DNA of 30,308 nucleotides from CAYSDL01 sp964429875. Its GTDB lineage: Bacteria; Fidelibacterota; Marinisomatia; SCGC-AAA003-L08; D37C17. The stretch is taken from assembly GCA_964429875.1 (NCBI GenBank), contig CAYSDL010000016.1, positions 1 through 30,308 of the forward strand, given 5' to 3'. Made by a program: the position numbers and the translations under genes. Shown here one piece after another: positions 15,722-22,888 of this stretch (its first letter is position 1; every line of letters begins with the position of its first letter). A model generated the notes under the pieces. That model saw only the letters and a list, made by a program, of their open reading frames with translations, did no database searches and was not told the origin of the DNA.

Positions 15722-16440
15722 TATTTTTCCTCATTTGAATTATATTTAAGCATATTCAAAACATGCCCTTTCATATAGGGGGCATGGTATCCTGTACATC
15801 TATCTTCTTCTAAATGTATAATCATTTGCTCAGAGACATTTAAATTATAATATGTTTCTAAAATATATCTATATAAAGATAGCTGTAATGCATAGTGATT
15901 AAAATTGCAATCATCAATATTTGAAGTTGCAGGGTGAGTCCCCTTTTTATTTTTAAATGCCTTAGAATCAATTCGTTTAGATGTTTTCCAATCCATAATA
16001 TTATATTGACCAGTTTTTTTATCTAATAATAATAAGTCAATTGTTCCAGCTAAATTTAATTCTTTGCTATATAAAATCGCTTCAGAGTAAATTTTAAAAT
16101 CTGATTTCACCGCATAATTTTTAAGCCATTCAACCCCTTGTTTTGATTTTAATTCCTTAACGGGTGTTTTGTGTAATATAAAATTTTCTAATTCTTCGTG
16201 TACTAAAGTTCCATATTCAGCTTTTTTTGACCATTGTTCTATTAATTCTTTTGCTGTTAAATGCATATATTTAATATTAGATTTAACTAATTTATTTGCA
16301 ATTTTTTCTGCGTCAAATTCATCAAAAAAATCACCTATAAATGTTGTAACGCTTTTAAAATTAATTTCTATATTTTCTGATAGCTCATATGTATGGCTTT
16401 CTTTTTTTAACACTATGTCATTATTAAATAATTTGTTCAT
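15721..16440 (-). CDS. PD-(D/E)XK superfamily nuclease (RecB-like)
   Basis: This 239-residue protein fits the RecB/Cas4-like PD-(D/E)XK fold: H81 in GTLVHEELE, E120, D135 in GTIDLL, D150 and K152 in IMDWKTSK (the D-x-K form of the motif) and the QxxxY motif Q186-Y190 (QLSLY). Such enzymes cut DNA with a metal ion, often as exonucleases. I see no iron-sulphur cysteine set like that of Cas4 or AddB, and no helicase part. It sits between def (3-base gap) and the DEDDh exonuclease (1-base overlap). No cas genes are near, so CRISPR adaptation is unlikely. The exact substrate is unknown. Confidence 0.85.
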   Translation of the reverse strand: MNKLFNNDIVLKKESHTYELSENIEINFKSVTTFIGDFFDEFDAEKIANKLVKSNIKYMHLTAKELIEQWSKKAEYGTLVHEELENFILHKTPVKELKSKQGVEWLKNYAVKSDFKIYSEAILYSKELNLAGTIDLLLLDKKTGQYNIMDWKTSKRIDSKAFKNKKGTHPATSNIDDCNFNHYALQLSLYRYILETYYNLNVSEQMIIHLEEDRCTGYHAPYMKGHVLNMLKYNSNEEK

Positions 16441-16443
16441 ATA

Positions 16444-17061
16444 CTAACCCATAATTTTATTTACTAAATCTACATAAAGTTTTTGGATATTTTTATTTTC
16501 TGATATCTGATACACTTTTTTTATTTTACTATTTTCTATCATAAGAACACCATTTAAATGATCGAGCTCATGTTGAAAAAGTCTTGATAAAAAACCTGAT
16601 AATGGTTTTTTTGTTTTTTCTCCTTTTTCATTATAATACCTAATTTTAATCTTATTAAATCGCTCTGCCACTAATCTGATTTCTGGAATACTTAAACACC
16701 CTTCTTCACCCTCTTGAATAGATTTTTTAGATGAATGATCTATTTGTGGGTTGATATAAAACTCATAGTTATCATTATTAGGGTTCCCTATTGTATTCTT
16801 TGATTCTTTTTTGTCATCATCTTCATCATTATAATCATCATGCTTTAGTCCAATAAAAATACGTTTATCATAACCTATCTGATTTGCAGCAATACCAGCG
16901 CAAGGAGTAACATTATAGGTGTCCTGTAAATCTTTTAAAATTTTTTTGTTTTTTTCTGATAAAGGTAAGCGTACTTCTTTTGTTTTTTGTTTTAAAAAAG
17001 AAATGTTTTTTTCAATAAGTTTTTTCCCATCCCAAACTTCTACTAATTTTTTTATCGCCAT
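16444..17061 (-). CDS. def: Peptide deformylase with acidic insertion
   Basis: This 205-residue metalloenzyme removes the N-formyl group from nascent proteins. The three family motifs are present: GIAANQ (56-61), EEGCLSIP with metal ligand C122, and QHELDHLNG with H164, E165 and H168. Residues about 72-100 form an acidic, asparagine-rich insertion (KHDDYNDEDDDKK and following) in a loop that is short in most deformylases. It accounts for the extra length over the common size of about 170-190. The ATG at 17061 is divergent from the AIM24-family gene with 55 bases between them. No fmt gene, its frequent neighbour, is present; it leads a run with two nucleases instead. Confidence 0.95.
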   Translation of the reverse strand: MAIKKLVEVWDGKKLIEKNISFLKQKTKEVRLPLSEKNKKILKDLQDTYNVTPCAGIAANQIGYDKRIFIGLKHDDYNDEDDDKKESKNTIGNPNNDNYEFYINPQIDHSSKKSIQEGEEGCLSIPEIRLVAERFNKIKIRYYNEKGEKTKKPLSGFLSRLFQHELDHLNGVLMIENSKIKKVYQISENKNIQKLYVDLVNKIMG

Positions 17062-17116
17062 TGAAATATCGTATATTTTATATAAATTTATTTGATTAAA
17101 ATTTAAGGAATTTATT

Positions 17117-17905
17117 ATGAAATGTCATGAAGTAGATTTTGAAATTATTGGTGATGATATGCAAATTGTTGAAGTTGAACTCGATCCACAAGAATCCGTT
17201 ATTGCTGAAGCTGGAGCAATGAATTATCTTCACCCAGATATTAAGTTTGAAACAAAGATGGGCGACGGGGCAAAGCCAGAAACTGGCTTTTTAGATAAAA
17301 TGTTATCAGCTGGGAAGCGTGCTTTAACTGGCGAATCAATATTTATGACACATTTTACAAACTCTGGGAGTGTAAAAAATAGAGTCGCTTTTGCTTCACC
17401 TTATCCAGGAAAAATTATTGCACTTGATATGTCTAAAATAAATAATTCTATAACATGCCAAAAAGATGCTTTCCTCTGCGCAGCACTTGGAACAGAAGTT
17501 ACCATTACATTTAATAAAAAGTTAGGTGCAGGTTTTTTTGGTGGGGAAGGTTTTATACTTCAAAAATTGCGCGGAGATGGAATGGCTTTTGTGCATGCTT
17601 GTGGAACAATTATTAAAAAAGAATTAAATAATGAAAAATTATTAGTAGACACAGGATGTCTTGTTGCTTTTACTGATGGAATTAATTATGACATTCAAAA
17701 AACAGGAAACCTAAAATCTATGTTCTTTTCTGGTGAAGGATTTTTTCTTGCTACCTTAGAGGGGACAGGAACGGTATATTTACAAAGCTTGCCATTTTCA
17801 AGATTAGCAAATCGAATCATTGCTAGTGCTCCAAATATGGGTGGAAAGAGAAAAGGAGAGGGCTCTGTTTTAGGTATGGTTGGTGATATGATCGATGGAA
17901 GATAA
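17117..17905 (+). CDS. AIM24 / TIGR00266-family protein
   Basis: This 262-residue protein has the glycine-rich beta-barrel pattern of the AIM24 family: VIAEAGAMNYL near the start, a FTNSG region, FLCAALGTEV, the GAGFFGGEGFILQKL segment, then FSGEGFFLATLEGTGTVYLQSLPF. A glycine-rich basic tail follows. The family is widespread in bacteria, named after a yeast mitochondrial relative, and its bacterial function is not established. There is no signal peptide or membrane segment. The ATG has AAGGA about 8 bases upstream. It is followed after 3 bases by the short asparaginase-like gene, so the two are probably co-transcribed. Confidence 0.88.
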   Translation: MKCHEVDFEIIGDDMQIVEVELDPQESVIAEAGAMNYLHPDIKFETKMGDGAKPETGFLDKMLSAGKRALTGESIFMTHFTNSGSVKNRVAFASPYPGKIIALDMSKINNSITCQKDAFLCAALGTEVTITFNKKLGAGFFGGEGFILQKLRGDGMAFVHACGTIIKKELNNEKLLVDTGCLVAFTDGINYDIQKTGNLKSMFFSGEGFFLATLEGTGTVYLQSLPFSRLANRIIASAPNMGGKRKGEGSVLGMVGDMIDGR

Positions 17906-17908
17906 ATT

Positions 17909-18400
17909 ATGAAATACATAAAATTATTTGCAACAGGGGGGACCTTTGATAAAGAGTTTAATGAAATCAATGGTGATCTTGAATTTCAGAAAACTAATCT
18001 TTATGAGCTTTTAGAACTTGGAAGATGTAAGCTAGATATTAAAATTGAAACATTGATGATGATAGATAGCCTGAAAATGTCTGATACTGAAAGAAATTAT
18101 ATTGTTGACAAATGTAAAAAAGAAAATACCCATAAAATTGTTATTACTCACGGAACTGATACCATGGTTGAAACAGCAAAAGTTTTAGCAAAAAACATTC
18201 AAGATAAAACCATTATTCTGACAGGTGCAATGATTCCTATAAAGTTTGGTAGTTCAGACGGTTTATTTAATTTAGGAAGCGCTCTTTCATTTGTACAAAT
18301 CTTAGAGCCCGGAGTTTATATTACTATGAATGGTAGATACTTTAATTGGGATAATGTTAGAAAGAATAAAAAAATTGGAGTTTTTGAAAGACTTAAATAA
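17909..18400 (+). CDS. Single-domain asparaginase-like protein
   Basis: At 163 residues this is only the N-terminal domain of the bacterial asparaginase family, whose members are normally about 330 residues. The catalytic threonine motif FATGGTFD (T12) and the second motif THGTDTM (T83, D84) are present, with LTGAMIP and the terminal NVRKN-K-GVFE motif, so the active-site half looks intact. The C-terminal domain, which completes the active site of the classical dimer, is absent. The frame ends cleanly at a stop just before a convergent gene, and I recognise similar short stand-alone homologues. Residual asparaginase activity or another amidohydrolase role is possible. It follows the AIM24-family gene after 3 bases. 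Confidence 0.85.
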   Translation: MKYIKLFATGGTFDKEFNEINGDLEFQKTNLYELLELGRCKLDIKIETLMMIDSLKMSDTERNYIVDKCKKENTHKIVITHGTDTMVETAKVLAKNIQDKTIILTGAMIPIKFGSSDGLFNLGSALSFVQILEPGVYITMNGRYFNWDNVRKNKKIGVFERLK

Positions 18401-18403
18401 TTA

Positions 18404-18949
18404 TTAAAGCTCTTCAGGAATATTTTCTACTGGTTTTTCTCCCCAGTATGTTGGACTTGTTTGAAGACTATATACAACATTTTCATTTGTTAAATAAACA
18501 TCAGAAGATTGATCTGTTCTAACATAACATCTAGCATAATCTGAACTTGAGCTACCAAAAACATAATAACCGACCGTTTGATCATCCCAGCCAACCAAAG
18601 CTAGGTGTGTTCCAATTGAATCACTTACATTATAGGTGTTCCACTTTTCTTGCTTAGTAGTCATTAAAGTTTCAATTTTCACATTTAAAACTTGATCGAA
18701 AAATTGTGTTATGGCACGCTCTTTAACAATTAAAGTGTCATTACCAGATATACTCCAGGTTGTATCTATTTTAATGAGTTCAATTGCTTCTTGATTAGAT
18801 TGAATTAATATTTTTTTAACATCATCTTTTGATATAGAAAACAAATTTGTAGATTGACTAGTATAGTTTTCTTGATTTTTCTGATTAAGAAAAAATAGTC
18901 CAATCAAAATAACTAAAGCTCCTACACCAATTTTTAATCTATTATTCAT
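18404..18949 (-). CDS. DUF4340-type membrane-anchored protein (ABC system accessory)
   Basis: This 181-residue protein has one N-terminal membrane helix at about residues 6-22 and then an extracytoplasmic, mostly beta-rich domain. The pattern FSISKDDVKKILIQ, a W-I-S core strand, and VGYYVFGSSSSDYARCYVR followed by VYLTNENVVYSL fits the DUF4340 repeats usually found next to GldG-like proteins. It is shorter than many relatives, with about one repeat unit. The ATG overlaps the end of the GldG-like gene by 8 bases. It is the last gene of the ABC operon and probably works in the same envelope complex. The substrate is unknown. Confidence 0.75.
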   Translation of the reverse strand: MNNRLKIGVGALVILIGLFFLNQKNQENYTSQSTNLFSISKDDVKKILIQSNQEAIELIKIDTTWSISGNDTLIVKERAITQFFDQVLNVKIETLMTTKQEKWNTYNVSDSIGTHLALVGWDDQTVGYYVFGSSSSDYARCYVRTDQSSDVYLTNENVVYSLQTSPTYWGEKPVENIPEEL

Positions 18950-20474
18950 TATACAGACCCTTTAAATTCAATGAACGTTTTTTGTTAGATTTCATTACAT
19001 ACATTCCTAATAAAATAATTAATATAGATGGAAGAAGCATATTAATGACTTTCCAAGTTAACCGTGTTTTAGCATCTACTCCATCTACCTCAGTTAATAA
19101 TGGCCTATCAGTTACTTCTCTAGATCTTAATGAAATAAGCTCACTATCCCCAAGCAAATAATCAATAGTATTCATTATAAAAATTCTATTTTCTGGAGAT
19201 GATCCTCCTCCTTGATCTGCAAAAATTTTAGAATCAGATACAAGCACAATATTACTTTGAATTCCAGCTTCTTTATTCATTGTAACTACTCTTGCTCCAA
19301 CAACCATAGAGCTTTGGTTTAAATTTGAAAATGCAGGATTTGACTTAGGATCTGGATTCATATTATAAAAACCAGTCATAGTTGATGACCTATTAGATGT
19401 AAATAATAATGGTACAAAATCAACAAGATTATCTGAGTAAATTGAATCAGATTTAATTTGGCTGGTAAAAATAAGACTCATAGATTCAAGACCATTAACC
19501 GTAAGATCATCATTATTAAACTTTTTGATAACAGGCAAAAAAGGATAATCCATTGGGACAGCCATTCTAAATGGACCTACTTGTTGCTGAACATTTACTT
19601 GCCCACAGCTTTCATCAAGAACTAAGTTTTCTATAATTGATAGTCCATATGAATCGAGTATATCAAATATATTAGATTGAATGGCTGAACCTTGTTGCGT
19701 TTGAATATCAACTGCTATTCTATTTTGCCCAATAAATATATTTCCGCCATTATTAATAAAATTTCTTAAGTTTGATTCTTCATCTAAACTAAGTGAATCT
19801 TCAATTCCATTAATGAGTAAAACATCAATATTTTCTGGGACTTCATTAGATAGAGTTAAGTTGGGTCTTACAGAATATCTTTCATTTAAGGTTTGAACTA
19901 AATTTTGATTTGATACAGCTTCTGATAATGAGATAATCCCTAATGTACTTTTCTTTGATTCAACCATTTTTTTAATTTTGGTTGTTATTTCATACTCTAA
20001 ACCTGTACTTGTTTGAATAATAGGAATTGTTTCTCTTTTATCTTCATAAAGAAGGACTAAACCCATATATACTTTTTTGATTTCTACCTTATCATTTTCG
20101 ATTACTTGTAGTTGTACGGGCTGAATACCATATTTTTGTGCATCTTCTGCTAACTGTTCATCGCTCTCAGGAACATTGAATTCAAATCTTAAATTTCCTG
20201 AGCTGTAAGCTGAGTATTCTTCTAATATATCTTGTAGATATCTTCTATTATTGCCATACTGACCTGGTAATTGATCTGAAAAATATATTTTTATTGTAAA
20301 AGGATCGTCTATTTTTTCTACAACTGATTTGCTAGATGTAGATAATGAATACATTTTATTATCAGTCAAATCTAATCTCACAAACCAATTTCTTCCAATA
20401 ATATTTAAAAATATTACTGATGCAAAAATAATTGCTGAAAAAATAATAGTAGATTTTTTATTGTCAAAATTCAT
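18942..20474 (-). CDS. GldG-like ABC transporter auxiliary protein
   Basis: This 510-residue protein has an N-terminal membrane helix at about 9-28, a large extracytoplasmic part, and a second helix near the C-terminus at about 478-497 followed by a basic tail. The opening RLDLTDNKMYSLS, then KIYFSDQLPGQ, LQDILEEYSAYS and FEFNVPESDEQLAEDAQKYG, is characteristic of the GldG / ABC_transp_aux family. The middle has a GATase-like fold pattern (DVLLINGIED, then LRNFINNGGNIFIG). The gene lies one base after the permease stop and overlaps the DUF4340 gene. In gliding Bacteroidetes GldG works with GldA and GldF; in non-gliders the role is not known. Confidence 0.88.
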   Translation of the reverse strand: MNFDNKKSTIIFSAIIFASVIFLNIIGRNWFVRLDLTDNKMYSLSTSSKSVVEKIDDPFTIKIYFSDQLPGQYGNNRRYLQDILEEYSAYSSGNLRFEFNVPESDEQLAEDAQKYGIQPVQLQVIENDKVEIKKVYMGLVLLYEDKRETIPIIQTSTGLEYEITTKIKKMVESKKSTLGIISLSEAVSNQNLVQTLNERYSVRPNLTLSNEVPENIDVLLINGIEDSLSLDEESNLRNFINNGGNIFIGQNRIAVDIQTQQGSAIQSNIFDILDSYGLSIIENLVLDESCGQVNVQQQVGPFRMAVPMDYPFLPVIKKFNNDDLTVNGLESMSLIFTSQIKSDSIYSDNLVDFVPLLFTSNRSSTMTGFYNMNPDPKSNPAFSNLNQSSMVVGARVVTMNKEAGIQSNIVLVSDSKIFADQGGGSSPENRIFIMNTIDYLLGDSELISLRSREVTDRPLLTEVDGVDAKTRLTWKVINMLLPSILIILLGMYVMKSNKKRSLNLKGLYNE

Positions 20475-20475
20475 C

Positions 20476-21192
20476 TTATTTCCACTTTCTACTATTTAAA
20501 ACTTGAACCGTTAAAAATAAAAACCATCCGATAATTGAAAAGAAGTAGATAATATTACGTGAATCAATCACTCCTCTTGCAATATTAGATAAATGATAAT
20601 CAACACTTATATATTGAATGAATCCTGCCATAAAGCTTGGAACAAAAATTAATAATTTATCAAATAGAAAAAACATCAACACTATAAAAACTCCAATAAT
20701 AAATGCAACTACCTGGTTGTCAAACAAACTACTTGCAAAGGTTCCTATCGCAGCATAAACAGCTCCAGCAAAAAATAAACCTAAATAGCCAGTAAAAAGC
20801 GCTCCATAGTCAATATTAGTCCCAAAATTTGCTAGTGTAATAATATGTACAACAGTAAATAGTAAGCCTATAAATAGGAGACTAAGTGCAGCTAAATATT
20901 TTCCTAAAACTAATTCATATTCTTTAATTGGCAGTGTACACATTACTTCCATAGTACCAAGATTTTTTTCTTTTGCAATTAGGCCCATAGTAATTGCTGG
21001 AATAAAAAATAAATATACCATAGGTACAATATTAAATAATGCCCTTAAGTCTGATTGACCTATAAGAAAAAATGTATTAGAAAAAAAATATCCACTTACT
21101 AATGCAAAGACAACTAAAAATATATATGCCATTGGACTAGTGAAATAGCTGTTAAATTCTTTCTTAAAAATATTTAGTATATTCTTATTCAT
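20476..21192 (-). CDS. GldF-like ABC transporter permease
   Basis: This 238-residue integral membrane protein has about six membrane helices, at roughly 16-38, 55-75, 100-122, 130-152, 157-180 and 212-232. The N-terminus NIFKKEFNSYFTSPMAYIF and the cytoplasmic segment AKEKNLGTMEVMCTLPIKEYELVLGKY are hallmarks of ABC-2 permeases of the NosY/GldF group, where the E-x-x-x-GT-E loop couples to the ATPase. It follows the ATPase gene after one base and precedes the GldG-like gene after one base. It probably forms the transmembrane channel of the complex. Calling it gldF by name would imply gliding, which the sequence does not show. Confidence 0.92.
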   Translation of the reverse strand: MNKNILNIFKKEFNSYFTSPMAYIFLVVFALVSGYFFSNTFFLIGQSDLRALFNIVPMVYLFFIPAITMGLIAKEKNLGTMEVMCTLPIKEYELVLGKYLAALSLLFIGLLFTVVHIITLANFGTNIDYGALFTGYLGLFFAGAVYAAIGTFASSLFDNQVVAFIIGVFIVLMFFLFDKLLIFVPSFMAGFIQYISVDYHLSNIARGVIDSRNIIYFFSIIGWFLFLTVQVLNSRKWK

Positions 21193-21193
21193 T

Positions 21194-22111
21194 TTATTTT
21201 GTTAATTTTCTAAAAATATCTTCAAGGTTTGCTGTTTGAGTTGACATTTCAAGAAGTGATAATTTATTTTTTACAATAAAATTAAATACTTCTAATCTCA
21301 TATCATCTTTCTTCTTATACTCTAAGTTTACTTTATAATAATCTTTTAATTTTTTAACTTTTGCTTTTTTGAAAGTGTTTTGAAACTTAGTTAGCTTAGA
21401 ATCTGTAAATCCAATAATCTCTAATGATAATTTGATATTACCCATAAATTGATTCATTAATTTTTTTGTTGTTCCATCTGCAACTATTTTTCCATGATCA
21501 ATAATAATTATTCTGCTTACAGTTGCCTCAATTTCTTGCAGTATATGACTTGACATTAAAACTAATTTTTCTTTCCCAAGTTTTTTAATCAACTGTCTAA
21601 TTTCAATAATTTGATTTGGATCTAAGCCGGTAACAGGTTCATCTAAAATTAAAATTTTGGGATCATGAATCATCGCACAGGCCAATCCAACTCTTTGTTT
21701 AAATCCTTTTGAGCACTCTCCTACTCTTTTATGAACAATTTCCTTAAGGCCGCATTGTTCAACAACCATATCTAATGCATTTTTAAATTCATTGCCAAAT
21801 ATGTTCCGAATATTGGCAGTAAATTTCAGTAAGTCATAAACATACATCTCATGATACAAAGGATTACTTTCAGGTAAATAGCCAACTATTTTTTTAATTT
21901 CATGAAAATCATTTTGGATATCATAGCCATCAACTATAACTTGTCCTGAGGTGGGAGTTAAATAGCCTGTTAGAATTTTTAAAGTTGTTGATTTTCCTGC
22001 TCCATTGGCCCCTAAAAAACCAACCACTTCTCCATGGTCTATTGTAAAATTAATAGATTGTACGGCTTTAACATCACTGTAATTTTTTACTAAACTCTTA
22101 ACTTCAATCAT
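21194..22111 (-). CDS. ABC transporter ATP-binding protein, GldA-like
   Basis: This ATPase (305 residues from the chosen start) energises the adjacent permease. Walker A is GANGAGKST at about 34-42, a Q-loop-position glutamate lies in YLPESNPLY, the signature is the variant CSKGFKQRV instead of LSGGQ, Walker B is ILILDEP at 153-159, and the H-loop is MSSHIL. SKGFKQRVGLA is typical of the ABC-2 / GldA branch. The final 90 residues form the C-terminal extension common in that group. A longer frame begins at a TTG at 22120, but the ATG at 22111 lies one base after the yaaA stop and fits the family N-terminus (MIEVKSLVKNY), so I prefer it. Confidence 0.94.
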   Translation of the reverse strand: MIEVKSLVKNYSDVKAVQSINFTIDHGEVVGFLGANGAGKSTTLKILTGYLTPTSGQVIVDGYDIQNDFHEIKKIVGYLPESNPLYHEMYVYDLLKFTANIRNIFGNEFKNALDMVVEQCGLKEIVHKRVGECSKGFKQRVGLACAMIHDPKILILDEPVTGLDPNQIIEIRQLIKKLGKEKLVLMSSHILQEIEATVSRIIIIDHGKIVADGTTKKLMNQFMGNIKLSLEIIGFTDSKLTKFQNTFKKAKVKKLKDYYKVNLEYKKKDDMRLEVFNFIVKNKLSLLEMSTQTANLEDIFRKLTK

Positions 22112-22112
22112 A

Positions 22113-22808
22113 CTAATCAACTGTTTTTATAAAACATTCTCCATTCCATTTAAATCCATCATATTCGAAATCTTTAAAATCTTTTATATCTTCAATTTGA
22201 TTTAAAGATAAAAATCTAATAAATTTTCCTTTAACAGCCTTTCCAAAATGTCCAGCTGATCTCGTACTTCCTTTACCCTCAACTTTAAACTCAATTTGTA
22301 TTGTATTTTTATTAGGGACATAAGCTTTTCTATAAACTTGTGGTAATAAATCAAAAATCAAATCTTCATTTTTGAGGGCATCAGTTAAAATGGGTGCCCA
22401 ATGATATTGTAGAGATAATACATTCATTTTTAATTTATAATCAGGAATTAAAGTCAATGGAGTTGTCATCCCAAATAATCCGCTAAAGATAAAAACATTT
22501 TTTTCCATATATTCTTTTGCTTCTTTTGTTAAACTTTCCCATTCTAAATGTTGGTATACAACCCCTGTATACCTACTAATAGCTGGTGCGCATCTACTTT
22601 TAAAAATATCTTCATTTTGTCTATGAAACAATTCAGATTTTTCTTGAGAGGTCCCGTATATAGAACGCAAATCTTCATTATCTATTAAATTTAATAACCT
22701 AACAACTTGCTTAACACTTCTTTCAAAAATAAAGCTTGTATCAGCAAACTTCACCTCTTGGGGTTTTATTTTTGACTTTCCCTCACTTGGGGGTATTAAA
22801 ATTTTCAT
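22113..22808 (-). CDS. yaaA: YaaA-family peroxide stress protein
   Basis: This 231-residue protein starts with the family signature MKILIPPSEGK and continues with the conserved YGTSQEKSELF, AISRYTGVVYQ, LFSGLFG-type and K-Y-PNKN segments, and GSTRSAGHFGKAVKGKF near the C-terminus. E. coli YaaA (258 residues) limits free iron and DNA damage during peroxide stress and binds DNA; the exact biochemical mechanism is incompletely known. It is the first gene of a tight run with the ABC system. That pairing is not an obvious functional one. A plausible promoter with a short leader lies immediately upstream (22828-22855). Confidence 0.93.
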   Translation of the reverse strand: MKILIPPSEGKSKIKPQEVKFADTSFIFERSVKQVVRLLNLIDNEDLRSIYGTSQEKSELFHRQNEDIFKSRCAPAISRYTGVVYQHLEWESLTKEAKEYMEKNVFIFSGLFGMTTPLTLIPDYKLKMNVLSLQYHWAPILTDALKNEDLIFDLLPQVYRKAYVPNKNTIQIEFKVEGKGSTRSAGHFGKAVKGKFIRFLSLNQIEDIKDFKDFEYDGFKWNGECFIKTVD

Positions 22809-22827
22809 ATTTATAATCCATTATAAT

Positions 22828-22855
22828 ATTATACATTCAACAAATAGGCTGTAAA
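22828..22855 (-). promoter_or_regulatory. Candidate promoter for yaaA and the ABC operon
   Basis: On the minus strand TTTACA (22855-22850) and a perfect TATAAT (22833-22828) are spaced by 16 bases. The predicted transcription start, near 22821, leaves a leader of about 13 bases before the yaaA ATG. This is the best promoter match I found in the window. Confidence 0.55.
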
Positions 22856-22861
22856 TTTAAC

Positions 22862-22883
22862 ACAATTTTTATAAAAAAATTGT
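22862..22883 (+). repeat. AT-rich hairpin between the TPR protein gene and yaaA
   Basis: ACAATTTTT (22862-22870) pairs with AAAAATTGT (22875-22883) around a 4-base loop, and eight Ts in all (22883-22890) follow on the plus strand. It lies just after the stop of the minus-strand TPR gene. On the minus strand no U-run follows it, so as a terminator for that gene it would be poor. Most of the stem is A-T. Confidence 0.35.
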
Positions 22884-22888
22884 TTTTT

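Noticed and set aside
15721..16440. Cas4 or a CRISPR adaptation gene
   Set aside because: The nuclease lacks the iron-sulphur cysteines expected of Cas4, and no repeat array or other cas gene is in the window.
3416..17061. A prophage or T4-like island (thyA, folA, nrdJ, def and nucleases together)
   Set aside because: These genes are interleaved with gltA, carAB and pip. There is no structural, integrase or lysis gene, and no att-like repeat. Only the def-nuclease cassette remains a mild suspicion.
18380..18420. Bidirectional terminator between the asparaginase-like and DUF4340 genes
   Set aside because: The near-palindromic CTTAAATAATTATTAAAG is imperfect, entirely AT-rich in its core and has no U-run on either side.
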